Positions 1-8,747 are shown, numbered from the stretch's first letter. The stretch is DNA of 64,000 nucleotides from Phaeospirillum tilakii (GCF_042683125.1 NZ_JBHUIY010000006.1:62001-126000), one strand, 5' to 3'. Notes: generated by a model not told the origin, from the sequence alone. Translations and numbers: made by a program.

Positions 1-271
1 ACAGCTCCTTGCGCAGCACCTCGATGTCGGCGCCCTTCTTGCCGATCACCACGCCCGGACGGGCGGTGTGGATGGTGATGCGGGCCTTCTTCGCCGGGCG
101 CTCGATCACCACGCGGGAGACGCCGGCCTGGGCCAGCTTCTCGCGCAGATAGGCGCGCAGCTTGAGGTCCTCATGCAGCAGACGGGCATAGGTCTCGTCG
201 GCGAACCAACGCGAATCCCAGGTCCGGTTGATGCCGACGCGGAGCCCGATCGGATTGACTTTCTGACCCAT
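1..271 (-). CDS. rpsC: 30S ribosomal protein S3, N-terminal part (runs off the left edge)
   Basis: About 90 N-terminal residues are visible, beginning MGQKVNPIGLRVGINRTWDS, the usual start of bacterial S3. S3 sits in the 30S head at the mRNA entry site and binds 16S rRNA through a KH domain; the visible part reaches the GKKGADIEVLRKEL stretch of that domain. The gene follows rplV after only three bases, so it is translated as part of the S10 operon. The rest of the gene lies outside the window; nothing suggests that it is broken. Confidence 0.96.
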   Translation of the reverse strand, partial: MGQKVNPIGLRVGINRTWDSRWFADETYARLLHEDLKLRAYLREKLAQAGVSRVVIERPAKKARITIHTARPGVVIGKKGADIEVLRKEL

Positions 272-274
272 CTG

Positions 275-658
275 TTACTCCCCCGCTTCGGCGCGTTCGC
301 GCACGATGACGGTCAGATTGCTGAACGGCTTCTCGACCCGGCCGACCCGGCCGCGAGCGCGGGCGCGCCAGCGCTTCATCACCATCGCCTTGCCGACATG
401 GGCTTCGGCGACGAACAGGCGATCGACGTCGAGCTGGTGGTTGTTCTCGGCGTTGGCGATCGCCGACTGGAGGACCTTGCGGACCTCCACGGCGACCCGC
501 CGCTTCGAGAAGGTGAGAGCGTTGAGCGCCACGTCGGCCTTCAGGCCACGGATGCTCTCGGCCACCAGGTTCAGCTTGCGCGGGCTGGTGCGGATGGTGG
601 CGGCGAAGGCCTTGGCCTCGGTGTCCGCCAGAACCCTCTCTGCGGGTTTCTTGCCCAT
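275..658 (-). CDS. rplV: 50S ribosomal protein L22
   Basis: This 127-residue protein has the L22 hallmarks RTSPRKLNLVAESIRG near the N-terminus and KRWRARARGRVGRVEKPFSNLTVIV near the C-terminus; the latter is the hairpin that lines the peptide exit tunnel. The length is slightly above the usual 110 residues because of a short N-terminal extension. It binds 23S rRNA early in 50S assembly. It lies between rpsS and rpsC in the conserved S10 operon order with almost no spacing on either side. Confidence 0.96.
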   Translation of the reverse strand: MGKKPAERVLADTEAKAFAATIRTSPRKLNLVAESIRGLKADVALNALTFSKRRVAVEVRKVLQSAIANAENNHQLDVDRLFVAEAHVGKAMVMKRWRARARGRVGRVEKPFSNLTVIVRERAEAGE

Positions 659-660
659 GA

Positions 661-939
661 CTACTTCCTCTTCGCCTTCTTGTCGACGGCGTGGCCGTAG
701 AACGTGCGGGTCGGCGAGAACTCGCCGAACTTGTGGCCGATCATGTTCTCGGTCACCAGCACCGGGATGAACTTCTGGCCGTTATAGACGCCGAAGGTCA
801 AGCCGACGAACTGCGGCAGGATGGTCGACCGGCGCGACCAGATCTTGATCACCTCGTTGCGGCCGCTGGCGCGGGCCTTGTCGGCCTTCCCCAGCAGATA
901 ACCGTCGAGGAACGGGCCTTTCCAAACGGAACGAGCCAT
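661..939 (-). CDS. rpsS: 30S ribosomal protein S19
   Basis: The 92-residue product starts MARSVWKGPFLDGYLL and contains the S19 core KIWSRRSTILPQFVGLTF followed by the basic GHKFGEFSPTRTF stretch. S19 forms a complex with S13 in the 30S head near the A-site tRNA. Length and motif order are normal. It follows rplB by about a dozen bases and precedes rplV by two, in the standard S10 operon order. Confidence 0.96.
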   Translation of the reverse strand: MARSVWKGPFLDGYLLGKADKARASGRNEVIKIWSRRSTILPQFVGLTFGVYNGQKFIPVLVTENMIGHKFGEFSPTRTFYGHAVDKKAKRK

Positions 940-951
940 TCTCTTCCGCTC

Positions 952-1782
952 CTACTGGTTCTGATGACGGCGGCGCATGATCAGCCGATCCGTCTTCTTG
1001 TTGCTGCGAGTCTTCTTGCCCTTGGTCGGCTTGCCCCACGGGGTGACCGGATGACGGCCGCCCGAGGTGCGACCCTCACCACCACCATGCGGGTGGTCGA
1101 TCGGGTTCATCGCCACGCCACGGACGCTCGGGCGCCGGCCCAGCCAGACGTTGCGGCCGGCCTTGCCGAGCGACACGTTCTGCTGGTCGGGGTTCGACAC
1201 CGCGCCGATGGTGGCGAGGCACTCGCCGCGCACCATGCGCAGTTCGCCCGAGGCGAGACGGAGCTGGGCGTAGCCCTGGTCCTTGCCGACCAGCTGGGCA
1301 TAGGTGCCGGCGGAACGGGCCATCTGGCCGCCCTTGCCCGGCTTCAGCTCGACATTGTGGACCACGGTGCCGACCGGGATATTCTTCAGCGGCATCGCGT
1401 TGCCCGGCTTGATGTCGACCTTCTCGCCCGCGACCACCTGATCGCCGACGCCGAGGCGCTGCGGAGCCAGGATGTAGGCCTTCTCGCCGTCGGCATAGCT
1501 GATCAGGGCGATGAAGGCGGTGCGGTTCGGATCGTATTCCAGCCGTTCGACGGTGGCGACCACGTCAAACTTGGTGCGCTTGAAGTCGATCAGACGGTAG
1601 CGGCGCTTGTGCCCGCCGCCACGACCGTAGGCGGTGATGCGACCGGTGTTGTTGCGGCCGCCCTTCGAGCGCAGACCCTCGGTCAGGCTGCTGAGGGGCT
1701 TGCCCTTCCACAGGTCGGAACGATCGACCAGAACCAGCTGGCGCCGGCCCGGAGTCGTCGGCTTGAACGTCTTGAGTGCCAT
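952..1782 (-). CDS. rplB: 50S ribosomal protein L2
   Basis: This 276-residue protein begins MALKTFKPTTPGRRQLVLVD and has the OB-fold and SH3-like halves of L2. The conserved C-terminal PHGGGEGRTSGGRHPVTPWG stretch contains the histidine placed near the peptidyl transferase centre. L2 is a primary 23S rRNA binder needed for subunit association. The length is normal. It lies between rplW and rpsS with short spacers. Confidence 0.97.
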   Translation of the reverse strand: MALKTFKPTTPGRRQLVLVDRSDLWKGKPLSSLTEGLRSKGGRNNTGRITAYGRGGGHKRRYRLIDFKRTKFDVVATVERLEYDPNRTAFIALISYADGEKAYILAPQRLGVGDQVVAGEKVDIKPGNAMPLKNIPVGTVVHNVELKPGKGGQMARSAGTYAQLVGKDQGYAQLRLASGELRMVRGECLATIGAVSNPDQQNVSLGKAGRNVWLGRRPSVRGVAMNPIDHPHGGGEGRTSGGRHPVTPWGKPTKGKKTRSNKKTDRLIMRRRHQNQ

Positions 1783-1786
1783 GGCG

Positions 1787-2098
1787 TCAGACTCCCGTGG
1801 TCACGTCGATGGAGTGGCCTTCGGCCAGGGTCACGATCGCCTTCTTGACGTCGCTGCGGACGCCGATCCGGCCACGGAACCGCTTGACCTTGCCCTTGGC
1901 GATCAGGGTGTTGACCGCGGTGACCTTGACACCGAAGATCCCCTCGACCGCGGCGCGGATTTCCGGCTTGGTCGCGTCGAGCGGCACCTTGAACGACACC
2001 TGGCGGAACTCGGAGCCCATGGTCGCCTTTTCGGTGATCACCGGGGCGCGGACCAGATCGTACATCCGCTCCTTGCTGATGATGACGGGCTTGCTCAT
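1787..2098 (-). CDS. rplW: 50S ribosomal protein L23
   Basis: The 103-residue protein begins MSKPVIISKERMYDLVRAPV and contains the ITEKATMGSE and FKVPLDATKPEIRAAVE segments typical of L23, followed by the basic KGKVKRFRGRIGVRSDVKKA loop. L23 sits at the tunnel exit and is the docking site for trigger factor and SRP. The start codon overlaps the end of rplD by four bases, so translation is probably coupled. Confidence 0.96.
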   Translation of the reverse strand: MSKPVIISKERMYDLVRAPVITEKATMGSEFRQVSFKVPLDATKPEIRAAVEGIFGVKVTAVNTLIAKGKVKRFRGRIGVRSDVKKAIVTLAEGHSIDVTTGV

Positions 2099-2715
2099 TT
2101 CAGGCGGGCCTCCAGGGCTTCGACCGCCTCCCGGGTCAGGACCAGGGTGTCGCGGCGAAGGATGTCATAGACGTTGGCACCCGCCTGCGGCAGCACATCC
2201 ACGTAGGGGATGTTGCGGCTGGCGAGGGCGAAATTGCCGTCGACCGCCGCGCCGTCGATCACCAGCACCGACGACCAGCCGAGGCTGGCGAGGCGGGCGG
2301 CGAGCTCGCGGGTCTTGGGGGTGGCGGCGGCGGCGGTGTCGAGCACCACCAGCTTGCCGTCGGCGGCCTTGGCCGAAAGCGCGGTCTTCAGCGCCAGCTT
2401 GCGGACCTTCTTCGGCAGGTCGTGGGCGTGCGAACGCACCACCGGGCCGAAGATGGTCGCGCCGCCGCGGAACTGCGGGCTGCGCAGCGAACCCTGACGG
2501 GCGCGCCCACCACCCTTCTGCGCGAACGGCTTCTTGGTGGTGCCGGAGATGTCGCTGATCCCCTTGGTCTTGTGGGTGCCGGCCTGGCGCTTCGCCAGCT
2601 GCCAGTTGACCATCCGGAACAGCAGATCGGCGCGCACCGGCAGACCGAACACGGAGTCGGCCAGCTCGATCTCACCGACCGTCTGATTGTCGAGGCTGAT
2701 TACACTCGTCTTCAT
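2095..2715 (-). CDS. rplD: 50S ribosomal protein L4
   Basis: This 206-residue protein has the L4 features VNWQLAKRQAGTHKTKG and GGGRARQGSLRSPQFRGG (the tunnel-lining loop), then the globular fold with the LVLTREAVEALEARL terminus. In Escherichia coli, L4 also represses the S10 operon through the mRNA leader; whether this happens here is not known, although a strong hairpin lies in the leader at 3766-3792. The gene overlaps rplW by four bases. Confidence 0.96.
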   Translation of the reverse strand: MKTSVISLDNQTVGEIELADSVFGLPVRADLLFRMVNWQLAKRQAGTHKTKGISDISGTTKKPFAQKGGGRARQGSLRSPQFRGGATIFGPVVRSHAHDLPKKVRKLALKTALSAKAADGKLVVLDTAAAATPKTRELAARLASLGWSSVLVIDGAAVDGNFALASRNIPYVDVLPQAGANVYDILRRDTLVLTREAVEALEARLK

Positions 2716-2727
2716 CGCCGTAATTCC

Positions 2728-3420
2728 TTACTGCTCGGCGGCCGGGGCGGTCTTGACGCCGGCGGGGAACGGCACGCCGTCGGGCAGCTTGCGCTTGACC
2801 GCGTCGCGGATCAGCACCCACGAACCCTCATGGCCGGGGACCGAACCCTTGACCAGGATCAGGCCACGGTCGGCGTCGGTCGAAACCACCTGGATGTTCT
2901 GGGTGGTGACCTGAACCTCGCCGAGGTGACCGGCCATCTTCTTGCCCTTGAACACCTTGCCGGGGTCCTGGCGCTGACCGGTCGAACCGTGCGAGCGGTG
3001 CGACACCGACACGCCGTGGGTGGCTTCGAGGCCGCGGAAGTTCCAGCGCTTCATGACGCCGGCGAAGCCCTTGCCGATGGTGGTGCCGGTGACGTCCACG
3101 TACTGGCCGACCAGGAAGTGATCGGCGGACAGCTCGGTGCCGACCGGCAGGACGGCGTCGGCGCTGACGCGGAATTCGGCAAGCTTCTTCTTCGGCTCGA
3201 CCTTCGCCTTGGCGAAGTTGGCGCGAGCGGGCTTGCTCACGTTCTTCACCTTGGCCTGGCCGGCGCCAAGCTGAACGGCAATGTAGCCGTCGGTTTCCTC
3301 AGAGCGGGTCGAGACCACCTGGCAGGTGTCAACCTTCAGCACGGTGACCGGCACGTGGGTGCCGTCCTCGGCGAAGATCCTCGTCATGCCGACCTTCTGG
3401 GCGATGAGACCGGATCGCAT
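2728..3420 (-). CDS. rplC: 50S ribosomal protein L3
   Basis: The start at 3420 gives MRSGLIAQKVGMTRIFAEDG, the usual L3 beginning; an in-frame upstream start would add residues not found in the family and would run into rpsJ. The 230-residue protein keeps the motif GVMKRWNFRGLEATHGVSVSHRSHGSTGQRQDPGKVFKGKKMAGH in its central part; its glutamine is methylated by PrmB in many bacteria. L3 is an early assembly protein near the peptidyl transferase centre. Second gene of the operon. Confidence 0.96.
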   Translation of the reverse strand: MRSGLIAQKVGMTRIFAEDGTHVPVTVLKVDTCQVVSTRSEETDGYIAVQLGAGQAKVKNVSKPARANFAKAKVEPKKKLAEFRVSADAVLPVGTELSADHFLVGQYVDVTGTTIGKGFAGVMKRWNFRGLEATHGVSVSHRSHGSTGQRQDPGKVFKGKKMAGHLGEVQVTTQNIQVVSTDADRGLILVKGSVPGHEGSWVLIRDAVKRKLPDGVPFPAGVKTAPAAEQ

Positions 3421-3433
3421 CGTTGTTGGTTCC

Positions 3434-3742
3434 TTAGAGCTTGATCTCGACGTCGACACCGGCGGCCAGGTCGAGCTTCATCAGCGCGTCCACGGTCTGC
3501 GGGGTCGGATCGACAATGTCCAGCAGGCGCTTGTGCGTGCGAATTTCGAACTGTTCGCGCGACTTCTTGTCGATGTGCGGGCTGCGGTTGACGGTGAACT
3601 TCTCGATCCGACTGGGGAGCGGAATCGGTCCGCGCACCTGCGCTCCGGTTCTCTTGGCGGTATTGACGATTTCGCGGGTGCTCTGATCGAGAACGCGATG
3701 GTCGAACGCCTTGAGGCGGATGCGGATGTTTTGGCTTTCCAT
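3434..3742 (-). CDS. rpsJ: 30S ribosomal protein S10
   Basis: The start at 3742 gives MESQNIRIRLKAFDHRVLDQ, the typical S10 N-terminus, and a 102-residue product of normal length. The loop region GPIPLPSRIEKFTVNRSPHIDKKSREQFE is the part that also contacts NusB in antitermination complexes. It is the first gene of the operon. In many alphaproteobacteria a tuf gene stands just upstream, but here the next gene upstream is divergent, so this operon has its own promoter and leader. Confidence 0.96.
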   Translation of the reverse strand: MESQNIRIRLKAFDHRVLDQSTREIVNTAKRTGAQVRGPIPLPSRIEKFTVNRSPHIDKKSREQFEIRTHKRLLDIVDPTPQTVDALMKLDLAAGVDVEIKL

Positions 3743-3765
3743 GATGCAAGTCATCCGTCAAATCG

Positions 3766-3792
3766 GATCGGCGCCCCATCGGGGCGCCGATC
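3766..3792 (-). promoter_or_regulatory. Perfect 12-bp stem hairpin in the S10 operon leader
   Basis: The arms GATCGGCGCCCC and GGGGCGCCGATC are perfectly complementary and separated by three bases. The hairpin lies 24 bases upstream of the rpsJ start and downstream of the proposed promoter, so it is transcribed as part of the leader. It lacks a T-tract on the rpsJ side and is not a simple terminator. A role in autogenous control of the operon is inference. Confidence 0.55.
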
Positions 3793-3885
3793 GGTGAATC
3801 TGGTTCAGTTCAAAGAGCCTCCCGCAGTCAGCCGCTCCCACCCTAGGGGGCCGCTCTTACGGAAAAGGCCGAAGCCGAGGGCCGT

Positions 3886-3914
3886 CTTATACAGGCAGAT
3901 CGGCCCCAACGCAA
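3886..3914 (-). promoter_or_regulatory. Sigma70-like promoter for the S10 operon
   Basis: Read on the minus strand there is a -35 box TTGCGT (3914-3909), a 17-base spacer and a -10 box TATAAG (3891-3886). This predicts a leader of about 135 nt before rpsJ. The rest of the 410-base gap between rpsJ and the divergent gene at 4153 shows no open reading frame that I believe. Confidence 0.5.
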
Positions 3915-4152
3915 GCACCGCGTTGGCTTTTTCGGGCCGCCGCCCCCGGTTTTTTCGCCCTCGCCGCCGCCCGCCCGGCTCGCCCGCCCTTCCGCGCTAA
4001 AAAGGGGAGGATGTTATTAACAAAAACCCGAAATGGGTTGGCGGGCCGGGACCCGAGGGGCGGGCGAATTTGCTTTTCGGCGACGAAGCGGGCATCCTCG
4101 CCACAAGGCCCGGTAGCGGGCGGCGGCAGGTGAAGCGAGGGAAAACAGCAAG

Positions 4153-6591
4153 ATGGACGGCGGAGAGGGGAGCGAGCGGACGACGCCGCTCGGAGCGTTC
4201 GGCGCGCTGCTGTCCCTGGGTTGGCTCGGCCTGTGTGCCGTCCTGCTGGCGCGCGACCCCGGCTGGGCCGGGCTGGCGGCGCTGCCGGTTCCCGCCTCGG
4301 CCGGGCTGGTCGGCGGCCTGTGCCTGCCGCTGGTGGTGCTGTGGACCATCCTGGGGCAGATCGCCCGCGTCCGCGCCCTGAAGGCGCTGGAGCGGGGGCT
4401 GCGGGCCGAGCTGGCCGGGCTGACCCTACCGGACGAGGCGGTCGGCCGTCAGGGCGCGGCGGCGGCGACGGTGCTGCGCGATCAGGCCCGCACCCTGGCC
4501 GAGGCGGTGACGGCGGCGGCCGGAGTGCGCGACGGGCTGGCCGGACAGATCGGCCGGCTGGAGGGATTGTGCCGCGACGCGGCCCAGGCGGCGGAGCGGC
4601 TCGACGCGGCGGCGCAGGCGGCGACCCAGGCGGCCCAGGGCGCGGAAGGCACGGTGCGGGGCGAGGCGGAGCGGCTGGAAGGCAGTCTCGCCGGGTTCGG
4701 CGCCGGGCTCGACCGCGCGGTGGACCGGCTGGGGGCGCTGGGCGAGCAGGCCGGCCTTCAGGCCGAGCGGCTGAGCCAGACCGCCGCCGACGCGGCCGAC
4801 CGGGTCGAGGCGGTGGTGTCGCAGGGGGCCGAACTGGATCAGGCGGCCAAGCGGCTGGATGAACAGGCGGCGCGGCTGGCGGCGGCGCTGACGGCGCGGG
4901 CGGCCGGGCTGGATCAGGCCGGGGCGCGGGCGGCGGAGCGGGCCGGCGAGGCCGAGGCGGCGCTGGCGGCGCGGGCCGAAAGCACCGCCGCGATCATCGA
5001 GGCGGCGGCGGCGCGGATCGGGGTGATCGTCGCGGCGATCGCCCGCATCGAGGACAAGGTCGGCACCCTGATCGAGCGCGGCGGCGCCGATCTGGCCCAG
5101 CTCGGCGCCGCGCTGGAGCGGGCGGCCGGCCAGGGGCAGGCGGCGGCCGAGGCGCTGCGCCTGCCGGTCGAATCGCTCGGCCAGAGCGCGGAGCGGGCGG
5201 CGATCCAGGCCGAATCGGTGCGCCAGAGCCTGAGCCAGCAGACCGCCGACCTGACCGAGGCGGCGCGGGTGGTGGCGGGACAGGCCCGGCTGTCGGGCGA
5301 GGCGCTCGGCCAGCAATCGCGCGCCCTGGTGGCGACCGCCGATCAGGTGATGGGCAAGGTCAAGGCCACGGTCGAGGCGCTGCGCCAGGGCGGCGACGAA
5401 CTGGAGGGGATCCTCGGCCGGGCCGCGATCGATCTCGACACGGTGGGCGAGGCGCTGCGCCAGCGCGGCGACGAGGTCGGCCACGCCGCCAGCCGCGCCA
5501 ATGCCGAGACGCTGGAGGTGGCGGAGACGCTGGAGGCCCGGGCGGAACAGCTCGGGCTGGTCGGCGCCACCCTGCACCAGAAGCTGCGCGAGGCGGGCGA
5601 AGGACTGCGCCAGCAGGCGGAACGGATGGCGGCGGCGGCCGGACAGGCCGAAACCGCGGTGGCCGGCGTCGCCGAGACGGTGCGCGGCCAGACCCAGGCG
5701 CTGGCGCGCGGCGCCGACGACGCCACCGACCTGCTGCGCGGCTTCGGCCAGACCATCCAGCGCAGCGCGCTCGATCTGGCCGAGGCGGCGCGACAGGTGC
5801 AGAGCCAGGCCCAGGCGGCGGCGGCGGCGCTCGACGGGGTCGGCGCCGGCTTCGACGCCGGCATCGCCCAGGCCGCCGGTCAGATCACCACCGCCGGCGA
5901 GATCCTCGATGCCGGGCTGCGGGCGCTGTCGGCCACCGCGACCCGGATCGACGAGATGCTGCGCGGCAGCGGCGACGGGCTGCGCCGGGCCGCCGCCGAG
6001 GCCGAGGCCGACGCCGCCCGCGCCGCTGGCGCCGTCGCCACCGCCTTCGAATCCGCGCGCGGCCATGCCGCCGAGATCGCCGGCGAGGGCGATCGCCTCG
6101 CCGAACGGGCCGGCGCGGTGACGGCGGCCTTCTCCCGTCAGGTGGCGGCGATCACCGAGGCCTCGACCCTGGCCGAGACCCGCGCCCGCGAACTGGAGGC
6201 CAAATGCGCCGCGATCGCGCTCGAATCGGTGCTCGACCGCGCCGGGATCCTGCTTGAGCGGCTGCAATCGCTGTCGATCGACCTCGCCCGGGTGTTCAAC
6301 GTCGCCATCGATGAGAAGATGTGGAAGGAGTTCCACGCCGGCGACCACACCCTGTTCCTGCGCAAGCTGCCGCGCAACCTCGACCGCCACCAGATCGCCG
6401 CCGTGCGCGCCCGCTATCAGGACGACAGCGAGTTCCGCGAATATGTCGATCGCTACCTGACCGAGTTCGACGCCCTGCTCGCCCAGGCCCGCGACTGCGA
6501 CCATCGCGACGTGCTGGTCGCCACCTTCCACTCCTCCGAGGTCGGCCGGATCTATCTGGTCCTGGCCCGCGCCCTCGGCCGCCTCGACTGA
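4153..6591 (+). CDS. Membrane-anchored alanine-rich coiled-coil protein, 812 aa
   Basis: Two hydrophobic helices at about residues 15-34 and 45-68 are followed by some 600 residues of Ala/Glu/Arg/Gln-rich heptad-like sequence, and then by a compact C-terminal domain (from about 700, SLSIDLARVFNVAIDEKMWKE to the end) that is not low complexity. This is a membrane anchor with a long cytoplasmic rod and a folded tip. The layout resembles the polarity factor TipN of Caulobacter, but I cannot show homology. It stands alone between the divergent ribosomal operon and a terminator. A long open frame on the opposite strand is a by-product of the GC-rich codon pattern. Confidence 0.75.
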   Translation: MDGGEGSERTTPLGAFGALLSLGWLGLCAVLLARDPGWAGLAALPVPASAGLVGGLCLPLVVLWTILGQIARVRALKALERGLRAELAGLTLPDEAVGRQGAAAATVLRDQARTLAEAVTAAAGVRDGLAGQIGRLEGLCRDAAQAAERLDAAAQAATQAAQGAEGTVRGEAERLEGSLAGFGAGLDRAVDRLGALGEQAGLQAERLSQTAADAADRVEAVVSQGAELDQAAKRLDEQAARLAAALTARAAGLDQAGARAAERAGEAEAALAARAESTAAIIEAAAARIGVIVAAIARIEDKVGTLIERGGADLAQLGAALERAAGQGQAAAEALRLPVESLGQSAERAAIQAESVRQSLSQQTADLTEAARVVAGQARLSGEALGQQSRALVATADQVMGKVKATVEALRQGGDELEGILGRAAIDLDTVGEALRQRGDEVGHAASRANAETLEVAETLEARAEQLGLVGATLHQKLREAGEGLRQQAERMAAAAGQAETAVAGVAETVRGQTQALARGADDATDLLRGFGQTIQRSALDLAEAARQVQSQAQAAAAALDGVGAGFDAGIAQAAGQITTAGEILDAGLRALSATATRIDEMLRGSGDGLRRAAAEAEADAARAAGAVATAFESARGHAAEIAGEGDRLAERAGAVTAAFSRQVAAITEASTLAETRARELEAKCAAIALESVLDRAGILLERLQSLSIDLARVFNVAIDEKMWKEFHAGDHTLFLRKLPRNLDRHQIAAVRARYQDDSEFREYVDRYLTEFDALLAQARDCDHRDVLVATFHSSEVGRIYLVLARALGRLD

Positions 6592-6617
6592 CCGGGTGGG
6601 CTGCCGCCCACGCCCGC

Positions 6618-6648
6618 CCGGGGCGATGCCCCGGACCCCCTTTGTTTT
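6618..6648 (+). terminator. Rho-independent terminator after the coiled-coil gene
   Basis: The stem CCGGGGC/GCCCCGG with a GAT loop is followed by ACCCCC and TTTGTTTT. The same element, base for base, occurs at 36141-36172 after the JAMM gene. The remaining bases up to 6879 show nothing else that I recognise. Confidence 0.7.
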
Positions 6649-6879
6649 CATCGATCAGCACGGGGGTCGGGGAGCTTTGCGCCCCGGGCGGGCCGCCTGA
6701 CTCTCCGATGCGGCGCCCATAATAATAAGGACGCGCCGATCAAATCAAAACGCGGCATTGTCGGCAATTTCACACATCGTTCACAAGATGTTTACATGCC
6801 GATGGCCGTGGTTTTTGTTGGCGCCGCTTCGGGGTGGGGGTAGAGTTCTGATCGACCCGGGGCGGAAAAGGAGGCGGTG

Positions 6880-7143
6880 ATGGCCTTGTCCGAGACCACT
6901 TTGACGCTGGATGCGGTGCTGGCGGAAAAGGAGGCGCTCGACCTCCGTCTCGACGAGGCGTTGCGCGCCTTCGCCACCTTCGAGGAAGAAATGAATCACC
7001 GCTGGCGCGACGCCGACGCCAGCGCGCGGCAGGCGCTGCTGGCCGAGCGGGCCCAGGTGGAGGAATCGCTCGGCATCGTCGCCCTGGTCGATCGGCTCGA
7101 CCAGATCCGCGACCTGCTGGCCCGGTTGCGCGGCACCGCCTGA
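6880..7143 (+). CDS. Small helical protein, 87 aa, unknown function
   Basis: The ATG at 6880 is preceded by AAAAGGAGG, a strong ribosome binding site; the GTG one codon earlier is less well spaced. The product is almost entirely charged helix (for example AEKEALDLRLDEALRAFATF and AQVEESLGIVALVDRLDQI) with no cysteine, signal peptide or membrane segment, and probably forms a coiled coil. I do not recognise the family. It is followed after 19 bases by the convergent ABC transporter genes. Confidence 0.7.
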   Translation: MALSETTLTLDAVLAEKEALDLRLDEALRAFATFEEEMNHRWRDADASARQALLAERAQVEESLGIVALVDRLDQIRDLLARLRGTA

Positions 7144-7162
7144 TGCCGGGCGGTATCAGCGG

Positions 7163-7909
7163 TCAGGCGGCGGTGGCGGCCTCGTAGGCGGCGACCACTT
7201 CGGCGGCGGGGCCGAGGGCGCGGATCCGGCCGTGATCGAGCCACAAGGCCTTGGTGCAGTGCGACAGGATCTCGCTCATGCCGTGATTGGCGAACACGGT
7301 GATCGCGGTGCGCGCATGCAGTTCGCGCATCCGCTGTTCCGCCCGGATCCGGAACCCGGAATCGCCGGCGCTGAACACCTCGTCGAGCAACAGGATCTCG
7401 GGATGCTGGGCGGTCATCAGGGCGAAGGACAGCCGCAGCTGCATCCCGGCGGAATAGGTTTTGACCGGCAGATCGAGGAACGGCCCCAATTCGGTGAAAT
7501 CCGCGATCTCGGCCACCAGCGCGGCGCGGCTGGGCAGGCCGAGCAGCACCCGGGCGCGGTCGATGTTCTCGTAGCCGGTCATCTCGCCGTCGAGGATCGC
7601 GCCGAGGCTGAGCAGCGCGGCGGTGCTGCCCTCGATCACCGCCCGGCCGGCGGTGGGCTCGCGCAGCCCGGCCAGCACCCGGATCAGGGTGGTCTTGCCG
7701 GCGCCGTTGCCGCCGATCAGGCCGAGGCGGTCGCCGTCCTCCAGCCGCAGGTCGATGCCGTCGAGGGCGCGCACCTCGACCACGCCGCGCCGCTGGCGCG
7801 CAATGGCGCCGCCGACCGCGAGGCGGGCCAGCGAATGGCGGAACGAACGGGCGGCGCCGTCATAGACCGGGAAATCGACCGTCACCCCGTCAAGCTGGAT
7901 CCGGGCCAT
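7163..7909 (-). CDS. Polysaccharide-type ABC exporter, ATP-binding subunit
   Basis: The 248-residue protein has Walker A GGNGAGKTT near residue 85, the signature YSAGMQLRL near 165 and Walker B ILLLDEVFS just after it, with the H-switch in FANHGMSE. The pattern, including the YSAGM signature and the short switch region, is that of Wzt/KpsT/TagH subunits that energise export of polysaccharide or O-antigen. It lacks the C-terminal carbohydrate-binding domain of Wzt. The permease gene lies four bases upstream, so the two form an operon. The substrate cannot be deduced because no glycosyltransferase genes are nearby. Confidence 0.88.
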   Translation of the reverse strand: MARIQLDGVTVDFPVYDGAARSFRHSLARLAVGGAIARQRRGVVEVRALDGIDLRLEDGDRLGLIGGNGAGKTTLIRVLAGLREPTAGRAVIEGSTAALLSLGAILDGEMTGYENIDRARVLLGLPSRAALVAEIADFTELGPFLDLPVKTYSAGMQLRLSFALMTAQHPEILLLDEVFSAGDSGFRIRAEQRMRELHARTAITVFANHGMSEILSHCTKALWLDHGRIRALGPAAEVVAAYEAATAA

Positions 7910-7913
7910 CGCG

Positions 7914-8747
7914 TCACAACCAGTAGGGAATGCGGCGGCGGCAGGCGGCGAACAGCGCCAGCGCCGCCAGATTGAGCCCGACCGCCAGCCCGAGCGCGAT
8001 CAGCACGCTGGGGCGGGGCAACATCTCGCCGAACAGCGGGGCGCGCACCAGGGTCAGCAGATGGTGGACCGGGTTGATCTCGACCCACCATTTGCTGGCC
8101 AGCGGCAGATCCTCGGGCCGCCACATGATCGGGGTCATGAAGAAGGTCATCTGGCCGATCACCTCGATCACCGGGCCCAGGTCGCGAAAACGCGCCCCCA
8201 GCACCGCCAGCAGCACCGTCACCGGAAACAGCACCGCGCCGAGCAGCAGCAGGCTGAGCGGCAATTGCAGCAGCGCCGGCCCCAGCCGCCCGCCCAGCAC
8301 CAGATAGGCCACCACCGCCACCGCCAGGGTGTGGACGTAGATCAGCAGATGGCGCACCAGGACCCGCAGGACGTGGCTGAGCAGGGGCATGCGCAGGGCG
8401 TTGATGACGTGCTGGGCCTCGATGAACACCCGGGGGCCTTCCGCCGCCGCCCCGAACAGCAAGCCCCAGGTCACCAGCCCGAGGGCGAGATAGGGCAGAT
8501 AATAGCGGACGTCGGTCTTCAGCACCGCGCTGAACAGCATGCCGAGAAAGACGAAGGTCGCCGCCTGACTGACGCTGATCCACAGCGGACCGAGCAGGGT
8601 GCGGCGGTAGCGGATCAGGATGTCCTGGAGCCCCAGCCCCCACCAGACCCGCCAGCCGACCAGCGCGGCGGCCAGATCGCGGCCCGCCGCGCCCAGGGCC
8701 GCCCCCAGCCGAACCCGCGCGGGCAGGGAGGAGGCAACGGGGCTCAT
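7914..8747 (-). CDS. Polysaccharide-type ABC exporter, permease subunit
   Basis: The start at 8747 (MSPVASSLPARVRLG) gives 277 residues, the usual size for an ABC-2 permease of the KpsM/Wzm type. It has about six hydrophobic segments and the family motif RYRRTLLGPLWISVSQ before the first helix, with MTPIMW and NPVHHLL in the second half. It forms the membrane channel for the ATPase encoded immediately downstream. A longer reading frame upstream is not typical of the family. The gap 8748-8951 holds nothing obvious beyond the divergent gene's upstream region. Confidence 0.88.
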   Translation of the reverse strand: MSPVASSLPARVRLGAALGAAGRDLAAALVGWRVWWGLGLQDILIRYRRTLLGPLWISVSQAATFVFLGMLFSAVLKTDVRYYLPYLALGLVTWGLLFGAAAEGPRVFIEAQHVINALRMPLLSHVLRVLVRHLLIYVHTLAVAVVAYLVLGGRLGPALLQLPLSLLLLGAVLFPVTVLLAVLGARFRDLGPVIEVIGQMTFFMTPIMWRPEDLPLASKWWVEINPVHHLLTLVRAPLFGEMLPRPSVLIALGLAVGLNLAALALFAACRRRIPYWL

